49,965 bases of DNA from JAMLHH01 sp035515235. Lineage in GTDB: Bacteria; Bacteroidota; Bacteroidia; Chitinophagales; JADIYW01. This document shows positions 43,028 through 49,965 of this stretch, in pieces. Within the stretch, counting starts at the first letter, position 1. Every line of letters starts with the position of its first letter. Position numbers and translations under genes: made by a program. Below the pieces are notes generated by a model, which was not told the DNA's origin, did no database searches, and worked only from the letters and a program-made list of their open reading frames with translations. The stretch spans positions 1 to 49,965 of the forward strand of contig DATJBS010000002.1 in the NCBI GenBank assembly GCA_035515235.1. The letters are read 5' to 3'.

Positions 43028-44285
43028 AAGAGACCAATCAGCAATATGGCACCCATTTACTCATCAATGGAAAAAAGATTTCCATATCAATATTGTAAAA
43101 GGTCAAGGCGTATATATTTATGATGACAAAGGCAATCGCTATATAGATGCTATTTCATCTTGGTGGGTGAATCTTCATGGTCATGCCCATCCTTATATTA
43201 ATGAGAAAATCAAAGAGCAAATCGACAAAATAGAGCATGTGATTTTTGCGGGCTTTACTCATGAACCTGCTATTCAATTAGCAGAAGGCTTGTTAAATAT
43301 TTTACCGCCAAATCAAAGCAAAATATTTTATTCGGATAATGGTTCTACAGCGGTAGAAGTAGCAATCAAGATGACATTGCAATATTGGAATAATATAGGT
43401 CAACCAAAAAATACATTTTTAGCATTTGAAGACAGTTATCATGGAGATACTTTCGGCGCAATGGCTGTAGGAGCTAAAAGTGTATTCAATGAACCATTCG
43501 GTAATGCTGCATTTGAAGTCATTCATCTTCCTATTCCTACCTCTGAAAACATTTCTCAACTACGAGAAAGGGTATCCAAATTAGCACAACAACACTCCAT
43601 TGCAGGATTTATTTTTGAGCCATTAGTACAAGGTTCTGGAGGTATGCTGATGTATGAAGCAGAAGATTTAGAGCAATTAATCATTCATTGTCAAAACTTA
43701 GATATTATCTGTATAGCCGATGAAGTCATGACAGGATTTGGTCGGACAGGTGCCATGTTTGCGTGTGACCATTTGGAAGTTGCGCCAGATATCTTTTGCC
43801 TGTCAAAAGGCTTGACCGGAGGTTACTTGCCACTTGGAGTGACTTCATGCACGTCTAAAATTTATCACGCCTATCTTGAAAATGACCCTAAGAAAACTTT
43901 TTATCATGGTCATTCCTATACTGCTAATCCACTCGCTTGCACAGCAGGAGTAGCCTCCTTAGATATCTTTCATCAGCCTGATTATATTGACGAAATCGTA
44001 AGAATTACTTTCAAGCATCAATCTTTCTTACATCAATTAAAGTCAATTTCTAAGATAGAAAACCCCAGACAGACCGGAACAATTCTAGCATTTGACATTA
44101 AGAATGAAGAAGGTACAAGTTATTTCAATTCAAAAAGAGACCTCTATTATAAAGCCTTTTTAGACAAAGGGATCTTGTTAAGACCACTTGGAAATACGAT
44201 TTATATTCTACCTCCATATTGCATTACTAATGAAGAGTTGGATTTGATTTACAAAACGATTTTAGAAGTTCTGCATAGTTTATAA
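43014..44285 (+). CDS. bioA: Adenosylmethionine-8-amino-7-oxononanoate aminotransferase
   Basis: Transfers the amino group from S-adenosylmethionine to 7-keto-8-aminopelargonate. Length is 423 residues from ATG 43014 (MEWSERDQSAIWHPFTHQ). Conserved parts are SSWWVNLHGHAHP, SDNGSTAVEVAIKM, FEDSYHGDTFGAM, ADEVMTGFGRTG and the PLP Lys (about 265) in CLSKGLTGGYLPLG. A TTG nine bases upstream is not needed. It is the last gene of the bio operon. Its stop interleaves with that of convergent comEC (6-bp overlap). Confidence 0.96.
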   Translation: MEWSERDQSAIWHPFTHQWKKDFHINIVKGQGVYIYDDKGNRYIDAISSWWVNLHGHAHPYINEKIKEQIDKIEHVIFAGFTHEPAIQLAEGLLNILPPNQSKIFYSDNGSTAVEVAIKMTLQYWNNIGQPKNTFLAFEDSYHGDTFGAMAVGAKSVFNEPFGNAAFEVIHLPIPTSENISQLRERVSKLAQQHSIAGFIFEPLVQGSGGMLMYEAEDLEQLIIHCQNLDIICIADEVMTGFGRTGAMFACDHLEVAPDIFCLSKGLTGGYLPLGVTSCTSKIYHAYLENDPKKTFYHGHSYTANPLACTAGVASLDIFHQPDYIDEIVRITFKHQSFLHQLKSISKIENPRQTGTILAFDIKNEEGTSYFNSKRDLYYKAFLDKGILLRPLGNTIYILPPYCITNEELDLIYKTILEVLHSL

Positions 44286-46316
44286 TTTGATTTGGTGTGC
44301 GCCATTTGATCGGGTATCGATATATGAGATTTGATTAGCGTCCAAAATCTTCTTGAACATTGCATATTTTGAATAATCTAATGCTCCATCTAAAATGATA
44401 TGTTTGAATTTAAACTTTTTAAGTAGGTCTTCTATATTCAGATACAGATGATTTCCTAAAATCAAATATTCCACTTCTATCTTATGAGCTTCCGAAAAAT
44501 TATATAAGGATTCATTTAAAAGATAAAAGCGTTGATGTCCTACAGCCAACATCGAAGTATCATATTCTACAACTTTCGGAGCAATATAAGTCCAATCTTT
44601 CCAACCTAATTCTCTTAAATATCCATTGAGAAAGAAGGGGTTGTTTTGAATCACAGTATTGGAAGGAGTTGCGCCCGTCCATAAGAAGTTATTTACTGCA
44701 ATACTATTTCCTGAATTAGCGTGTAAAATATGAATATGAGTATCATTTTTGAGTAAGATTTGTCTAGAGAAAGTACCAACTATAGAAATCGTCAATAAGA
44801 ATAAACTATAGAGTAACCAACGACCATTTTTAATATGATACAACCAATATCCAAAAAAGAAAACTGATAATGATAAAATGATTACTTGCCAAAAAGCAAT
44901 ATAAATATGACTCGCAAAAGAACCGGGAATAGAATATATAAATTGTAGAGGTGCATTGAATCCGTAGTATATAATATGATCTAACAAGAATCCAATTTTA
45001 AGATTCAGCCATATAGGTAGCAGCTTTGATGATATCAATAAAACGACTGCACCATACAAACAAATCGTCAAAGGAAGAAGAATAATCAGATTAGTTAATA
45101 GAAACAAAAAAGAGAAGTTTCCAAAATAATAAAAAGCAAAGGGCATTGTCGATAATTGAGCGCTGATCGACATTACAGATGTACTCCAAATATAATCTTT
45201 CACCCACTTCCTTCGAATATAAATCATATTTTGAAGTGGCTTCATCAAATAAAACAAGCCAAGCATAGCCGAAAAAGATAATTGAAAACCAATATCCCAC
45301 AATAAATAAGGTTGAAAGATCAATATCAAAATTCCAGAGACTAACAGTAAATTCACTGGATGACTGTCTTCGTCAAATCTTTTCCCAATAACTACAAATG
45401 TTATCATCAAAGCAGCTCTTAAAACCGCAGGTCCAGCACCAGTTATAAATGAGAACAACCAAATCAATAGAATGGGTAGAAAGCTGATCCATTTCCATCT
45501 TCTATAAATAGGTCTTAAGATCGCTAACATTCCCAAATATAAAATCCCGACATGCATCCCCGAAACAGCCAAAGCATGCATCACTCCGGTTTTGGTATAT
45601 ACTTCCATCATATCCTCCGAAACATCGTCTTTCACACCCAAAAGCAATGCTTGTATTGTACTTGCTGACCTCACAGGAATGAACTCCTTAATCACACTTC
45701 TACACCATTGCGAGGATAATTGACACCATCGTTGAAAGTGAAATTTATTTTGAAAAGTACTCTTTAAGAATTTGTTGGGTTGTAAAGTAGTCGTGTGATA
45801 GATATACTTATAAGCAAAATATTTTTTGACATTGAATTGTCCCGGATTCAAATCATGCATTAGAGGTTTAAAATAACTCGAAGCAAAAACAGTATCTCCA
45901 GGAAGAATCTCCTTATCATAAATGTTAGAAACGATTCGATATGAGTGAGCAATTGAATGTTCTTTGACAGATAATACTTCTAAATATACTCTTGAATAAT
46001 CCGTTTTCCTACTGATGACTTTGTCTATTACGGCTGAATAAGTATAAAAGCCGTCTTCTAAAGGCTGATATCCCTTTTTGATAGAATAGTTGAATGCGCC
46101 TACTGATACCATTGCCAACAAAAAACTTATCCCAGAAAAAGCAATATATCTAGTAGGTCCAAAATTACCATACATCCATAGCAATCCTAATACTAGAAAA
46201 ACTATTACACCAATGAAAAAGACCATACTTGGAATACCTAGATAATAACCTAGTAAAATTCCTAGCACAAAACCTACAAAAGGTTTGAACATAGGTATCT
46301 GTTCCAAATGCATCAT
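44280..46316 (-). CDS. comEC: ComEC/Rec2 DNA-uptake channel protein
   Basis: A 678-residue membrane protein for transport of single-stranded DNA across the inner membrane in natural transformation. Two or three N-terminal membrane segments are followed by a soluble domain (DUF4131-like, with FNVKKYFAYKYIYHTT). Next is the Competence domain with HALAVSGMHVGILY and GAGPAVLRAALM and many membrane segments. The C-terminal soluble part (about 520-678) corresponds to the beta-lactamase-like domain but lacks the HxHxDH metal motif. Two other nearby ATGs (46313, 46292) could start it. It follows the yidC terminator by about 30 bp. Confidence 0.88.
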   Translation of the reverse strand: MMHLEQIPMFKPFVGFVLGILLGYYLGIPSMVFFIGVIVFLVLGLLWMYGNFGPTRYIAFSGISFLLAMVSVGAFNYSIKKGYQPLEDGFYTYSAVIDKVISRKTDYSRVYLEVLSVKEHSIAHSYRIVSNIYDKEILPGDTVFASSYFKPLMHDLNPGQFNVKKYFAYKYIYHTTTLQPNKFLKSTFQNKFHFQRWCQLSSQWCRSVIKEFIPVRSASTIQALLLGVKDDVSEDMMEVYTKTGVMHALAVSGMHVGILYLGMLAILRPIYRRWKWISFLPILLIWLFSFITGAGPAVLRAALMITFVVIGKRFDEDSHPVNLLLVSGILILIFQPYLLWDIGFQLSFSAMLGLFYLMKPLQNMIYIRRKWVKDYIWSTSVMSISAQLSTMPFAFYYFGNFSFLFLLTNLIILLPLTICLYGAVVLLISSKLLPIWLNLKIGFLLDHIIYYGFNAPLQFIYSIPGSFASHIYIAFWQVIILSLSVFFFGYWLYHIKNGRWLLYSLFLLTISIVGTFSRQILLKNDTHIHILHANSGNSIAVNNFLWTGATPSNTVIQNNPFFLNGYLRELGWKDWTYIAPKVVEYDTSMLAVGHQRFYLLNESLYNFSEAHKIEVEYLILGNHLYLNIEDLLKKFKFKHIILDGALDYSKYAMFKKILDANQISYIDTRSNGAHQIKL

Positions 46317-46349
46317 AAATAAATATCATACAAAATTGACAGATAATCA

Positions 46350-46377
46350 AAAAAAAGCCACTCATTATAGAGTGGCT
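46350..46377 (-). terminator. Intrinsic terminator of yidC
   Basis: On the minus strand AGCCACTC and GAGTGGCT form an 8-bp stem with a short AT loop, followed by Ts. It lies directly after the yidC stop. Confidence 0.92.
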
Positions 46378-46383
46378 ATCAAA

Positions 46384-48231
46384 TTATTTATTTTTCTTTT
46401 TTTCTTGAACTGCTTTTTGCTGTTCCATCATTTGGTCCATTTTACTTTGCCAAGATGATTTCTTCTTAGGTTGCTTTTTATTGAATTCAATTTCTGCTCT
46501 TAAAGCATCTTCATTGATAAAGAACTTTTTCAAAGCATAAGTCTGAATGATTGAAAGTAAGTTAAACAAGAAGTAGTAATAACTCAAAGCTGCAGAGAAC
46601 GAGTTGAACATGAATAAGAACATAAACGGAGTAATGTACTGCATCATTTTCATCTGAGTAGCCATCATATCATTATCACCCATGCTCATCTGTTGCTGAC
46701 TCATCGTAATTTTAGTATAACCAAAAGAAGTGATTGCCATTAACAGCGTAAACAAACTGACATGATCGCCATAAATAGGAATAGTAAATGGCAGTTGTGC
46801 GATAGAGTCATAGTGTGACAAATCTGTTGCCCATAAGAAAGGTTCTTGCCTCAACTCAATAGAGTTAGGGAAGAAACGGTACATCGCAAATAGAATAGGC
46901 ATCTGTAGCAACATTGGCAAACATCCACCCATTGGATTCACCCCTGCATTTCTAAACAGTTCCATTTGCTTAGCGCCTACCATTTGCTTATCGTTAGGAT
47001 ACTTTTTCTTGAGCTCCTCAATTTCTGGTTTGAGGATTTGCATTTTAGTAGTAGACAATAATTGCTTTCTATTCAATGGAGCTAGAACTAATTTCAACAA
47101 GACTGTCAAAATCAATATGATAATTCCATAATTAGAAATGAACTTACCTAATACGTTGAATACAGGAATAATTAAGAACTTATTCACCCATCCGAAAATT
47201 GCCCAACCTAATGGTATGATTTCATCCAAACCAATTTTTAAGGCTTTAAGGTCTGAATATTTATTAGGCCCAAAATACCATTGTAATTCATGGTGAAAGT
47301 CTTGTCCTTTAGTGATAGGTAATTTTAAATCTGCTTGAGCATCTTTTACAAACTCTACATTTTCTAAATCTGGCTTGATTCTAAGTCTTGATCCTTTTTC
47401 AAAAGGTACCTTAGTCGATATCAAAGTATTATTGAAAAACTTTTGTTTGTAGCTTACCCATTCTACACTTGGGTCGATGATTTGGTCATCATTTTTTCTA
47501 GAACTTAATTCTTCAACATAGCTTTCACTAGTTCTATAATAAAGATTAGAGTACATTCTCTCTTCTTTAATATTGCTTTCTAAAGAAGGCATTTCTTGAT
47601 TCCAAAGCACTTCTAGAGAAGTCGTCAATGGAGAAATAAAACTAGATGCCTTTGTAGTATATACATCAAAATTAAGTAGGTATTGATCTCCAATAAAAGT
47701 ATAAGCGTGTACGTACTTACTGCCATCTCCAAAATCTAATGTGAACTCTACTTGTTGAGTTTCTTCACCAGAAATCTTTGAATTGCTATACGTTGTAGTA
47801 AAGTATAAATCTTTAGTATGTAGGATTTTACTTTCATTACTTACAAAAGAGAAATCTAATACATTCTCATTATCATCAAATAAGACTAAAGGCTTTTTGT
47901 CGAATGTCTTATAATCCTTCAGTTCTACACTCTTAAGTACACCTCCTTTGGTGTCAAATGTATATGTAGCTACATCAGTCTCTAATGTCAAAAGTTGAGA
48001 TTCGCCATTGGCTAAAGAGGAGTGATTTCCAAAAGACTCTACTAGTTGAGTAGCTTTAATTTCAGTAGAATCCACTACTAATTGTGCAGTATCTGAATTG
48101 ATATCTTTCGAAGTAACTTCTAAAACTGTTTTTTCTTTTTCAAGCTGTGTTTGCTGTTGAGAACTATAAAAGACATAGCCAACAGTCAATAAGGCCAATA
48201 AAATAAAACCAGTAATGGTATTTTTATCCAT
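46384..48231 (-). CDS. yidC: Membrane protein insertase YidC
   Basis: Inserts membrane proteins alone or with SecYEG. Length is 615 residues from MDKNTITGFILLALL; an ATG 54 bp upstream (48285) precedes the promoter box and is unlikely. After the N-terminal membrane anchor is a large periplasmic beta domain (about 60-350). Then comes the conserved 60KD insertase domain with GWAIFGWVNKFLIIPVF, VLLKLVLAPLNRKQL, NPMGGCLPMLLQMPILFAMYRFF, and a basic Lys-rich tail. The promoter at 48253-48286 is canonical for the phylum. Confidence 0.96.
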   Translation of the reverse strand: MDKNTITGFILLALLTVGYVFYSSQQQTQLEKEKTVLEVTSKDINSDTAQLVVDSTEIKATQLVESFGNHSSLANGESQLLTLETDVATYTFDTKGGVLKSVELKDYKTFDKKPLVLFDDNENVLDFSFVSNESKILHTKDLYFTTTYSNSKISGEETQQVEFTLDFGDGSKYVHAYTFIGDQYLLNFDVYTTKASSFISPLTTSLEVLWNQEMPSLESNIKEERMYSNLYYRTSESYVEELSSRKNDDQIIDPSVEWVSYKQKFFNNTLISTKVPFEKGSRLRIKPDLENVEFVKDAQADLKLPITKGQDFHHELQWYFGPNKYSDLKALKIGLDEIIPLGWAIFGWVNKFLIIPVFNVLGKFISNYGIIILILTVLLKLVLAPLNRKQLLSTTKMQILKPEIEELKKKYPNDKQMVGAKQMELFRNAGVNPMGGCLPMLLQMPILFAMYRFFPNSIELRQEPFLWATDLSHYDSIAQLPFTIPIYGDHVSLFTLLMAITSFGYTKITMSQQQMSMGDNDMMATQMKMMQYITPFMFLFMFNSFSAALSYYYFLFNLLSIIQTYALKKFFINEDALRAEIEFNKKQPKKKSSWQSKMDQMMEQQKAVQEKKKNK

Positions 48232-48252
48232 TGTGTATATTTTGTAAAAGTG

Positions 48253-48286
48253 CAAAGATAAGAATATTGATACAACTCTTGACAAA
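48253..48286 (-). promoter_or_regulatory. Promoter of yidC
   Basis: On the minus strand: TTTG (48286-48283), 22 bp, then TATCTTTG (48260-48253), an exact TAnnTTTG box. The start codon follows about 22 bp after the box. Confidence 0.65.
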
Positions 48287-48308
48287 TACTCTTAGACAAT
48301 TAAATTAA

Positions 48309-48339
48309 AAAAGGGGAGCATCTTTCGACACTCCCCTTT
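48309..48339 (-). terminator. Intrinsic terminator of the right-edge T9SS gene
   Basis: On the minus strand AAAGGGGAG and CTCCCCTTT enclose a 12-nt loop and are followed by a T run. It lies about 20 bp after the stop of the gene at 48360. Confidence 0.92.
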
Positions 48340-48359
48340 CTATATGATTAGAATAGTAG

Positions 48360-49965
48360 TTATTCCTGTATGATCAACTTGCGGTTAATCACTTGTCCGT
48401 TAGTTTGGAAGATTCCAATATAAGAACCAGTTGCTACATTATTAACATCTATGTCTATTCTGTTTTCACCTTTAGCGATTGGGTATATTTTATTCAAAGC
48501 TTGTTTACCATCGATGCTATAAAGTGTGAATACCACTTCAGAGTTAGTTGGTGAAGAAATCATCACTGAAGATGAACGTTGAGCTGGGTTAGGGAAGAAG
48601 TTTCCTACACTAAACTTAGCATCAACTGTAAATTCTACACTTATAACTTTAGATAAAGTTGGTGTTCCGTCATAATCTACTTGTCTTAATTGGTAGTAGT
48701 AAATTCCAGAGCTCACATCAGTATCTAAGAAGCTATATCCTTTTGGTGTGTTAGAAGTACCTGAACCGTTTACAGTTCCGATTTTTTCAAAGTTCACACC
48801 ATCTTCTGATCTCAATACTTCAAATCTGTCATTATTCAATTCAGAAGCTGTAGTCCAGTTTAAAGCAACTGCTTCTACCATTTTGGTAGCAGTGAAGCTT
48901 GTCAATTCTACTGGTAGTATGCTACTACGTCCTCCTGAGTTGTGAATATACAAGTCAGTATTTTGAGCAGGGTTATTTCTACCGTTACCAGTTGTTCTTA
49001 ATCCACCATATTTAGGTAAGAAATCGAATTGGTATTGGTGAGTTCCACCAGGACCAGCAGTTGCTGAGTAAGTCAATGAAGTAATACCTTCACCTACAGC
49101 TCCAGCATCGTGTGCATAGAACGTAGAAACTTGTAAATCTGCTGCTGTATTAGTTGATCCATAACATGTAGCATAGTTACCCGTTTGAGCATCATTAGTT
49201 TGTTTATGAGCAGTATATTCAGCAGAAGTGATGAACAATCTCACACTAACGTTAGCAGTAGCTTTGTTTTCTGTCATGAAATTGTATTTTCTAGGCACAT
49301 AATATTCTCCCATTGGACATGGTAAAACAGCATTGAAATTATCATATGGACCATTATTTCCTACTGTTACACCGAAGATGACTTCACCGATATCTTGACC
49401 ATTAGAATTAATTGCAGCAAGAACGTCACCATTCTCATCTACAAAATAATGCCAGTTGTTGTCATCGATAGAACATTGTGAAGCTATCTCAGAAGTACTT
49501 GTTAATGCAGTACCGAATACTACATCTGATGCTTGTACCCAATCCACGTCCACAGATGCTGAAGCAGTAGTTCCACATTCGGGATTAACCGCTCTTACAT
49601 AGTAAGTAGTTGGTTCTGTAATAACTACATCATAAGTACTTGTAGTTGTTGTATCACTTGTAGCAAATCCAGCATCCGTAGACCACTCGAAATATGCTAA
49701 AGCATCATTTAATGCTCCACTAACTTGTGTCAATGTGATTGTCTCACCATAACAAGGCATTGTATCAGATACTGTAATTGAAGTTGGTGCATCAGGTAAC
49801 TGAACCACAGTTAAAGTAGCATTCACTACTGTTCCAGATTGATCACCACATGGTGCAGGGCCTGAAATTCTAGCATAATAAGTAGTAGTAGCTGTTGGGG
49901 ATACTGTGATACTGTTAGTATTCTCTCCTACTAATGTAGAAGTGAAATTATCATCTGACCATTCG
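48360..49965 (-). CDS. T9SS cargo protein with Ig-like repeats (5' end beyond window)
   Basis: The frame is open from the right edge to the stop at 48360, so the beginning is missing; an in-frame GTG at 49826 is internal. Two Ig-like/PKD-like repeats are seen. The first is at the edge (FEWSDDNF-like start, TTTYYARISGPAPCG). The next starts LPDAPTSITVSDTMPCYGETITL and has the matching FEWSTDAGF and TTYYVRAVNPECG. After an unassigned central region comes the LPVELTSFTATK...LNWTTASELNNDRFEVLRS module, common ahead of sorting domains. The end (NFFPNPAQRSSSVMI ... RKLIIQE) is a T9SS type A sorting domain. Probably a large surface or secreted protein. Confidence 0.85.
   Translation of the reverse strand, partial: EWSDDNFTSTLVGENTNSITVSPTATTTYYARISGPAPCGDQSGTVVNATLTVVQLPDAPTSITVSDTMPCYGETITLTQVSGALNDALAYFEWSTDAGFATSDTTTTSTYDVVITEPTTYYVRAVNPECGTTASASVDVDWVQASDVVFGTALTSTSEIASQCSIDDNNWHYFVDENGDVLAAINSNGQDIGEVIFGVTVGNNGPYDNFNAVLPCPMGEYYVPRKYNFMTENKATANVSVRLFITSAEYTAHKQTNDAQTGNYATCYGSTNTAADLQVSTFYAHDAGAVGEGITSLTYSATAGPGGTHQYQFDFLPKYGGLRTTGNGRNNPAQNTDLYIHNSGGRSSILPVELTSFTATKMVEAVALNWTTASELNNDRFEVLRSEDGVNFEKIGTVNGSGTSNTPKGYSFLDTDVSSGIYYYQLRQVDYDGTPTLSKVISVEFTVDAKFSVGNFFPNPAQRSSSVMISSPTNSEVVFTLYSIDGKQALNKIYPIAKGENRIDIDVNNVATGSYIGIFQTNGQVINRKLIIQE

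Noticed and set aside
49824..49826. GTG as start codon of the right-edge T9SS gene
   Set aside because: The frame stays open to the window edge, and the upstream residues form a second Ig-like repeat, so the GTG is internal.

Overview
This AT-rich window comes from a Bacteroidota chromosome. The evidence is a fused lpxC/fabZ gene, a PorZ-type component of the type IX secretion system (T9SS) next to recO, three proteins with T9SS C-terminal sorting domains, a DUF4296 lipoprotein, promoters of the TAnnTTTG type, and several families of intergenic repeats of the kind common in this phylum. I cannot place it below phylum with confidence. A 3-ketodihydrosphingosine-reductase-like enzyme would fit a sphingolipid-making member.

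Layout. 1-4250: the end of an IS30-type transposase, then a minus-strand accessory cluster of a MAO-A/B-like amine oxidase, a secernin-family hydrolase and a YD-repeat lipoprotein. The lipoprotein gene sits between two copies of the first 56 bp of the secernin gene, and the whole cluster is bracketed by one palindromic repeat. 4249-8475: groES-groEL (minus) with a candidate palindromic operator, then a KDSR-like reductase and malate dehydrogenase. 8476-15100: NlpC/P60 hydrolase, YjbQ and aspartate-type aminotransferase, then a 0.55-kb mosaic of several repeat families, then a leucine-rich-repeat T9SS protein whose terminator is a near copy of the aminotransferase terminator. 15222-19784: a small ParE/RelE-type toxin-antitoxin pair, porZ-recO, aldose 1-epimerase. 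19787-30351: an AddA/RecB-like helicase-nuclease, two tandem acyl-CoA synthetases, a NUC1-OB-fold nuclease lipoprotein, a hemolysin-III family membrane protein and a phytoene-desaturase-like flavoprotein.

30368-36164: a tight minus-strand operon, HD hydrolase-lpxD-lpxC/fabZ-lpxA-ABC ATPase-alpha/beta hydrolase, centred on lipid A synthesis. 36280-40202: a secreted glycosidase-like T9SS cargo protein, an outer-membrane-like protein with YggS, and a DUF4296 lipoprotein. 40281-44285: the biotin operon bioB-bioF-bioD-bioA with overlapping genes and no bioC/bioH. 44280-49965: comEC, yidC and a T9SS cargo protein that runs off the right edge.

Most genes are housekeeping (chaperonin, lipid A, biotin, membrane insertion, recombination). 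The accessory material is concentrated at 1-4.2 kb and 10.1-15.7 kb. In both places a surface-protein gene lies between imperfect direct repeats copied from a neighbouring gene's end. No tRNA, rRNA or CRISPR array was recognised.
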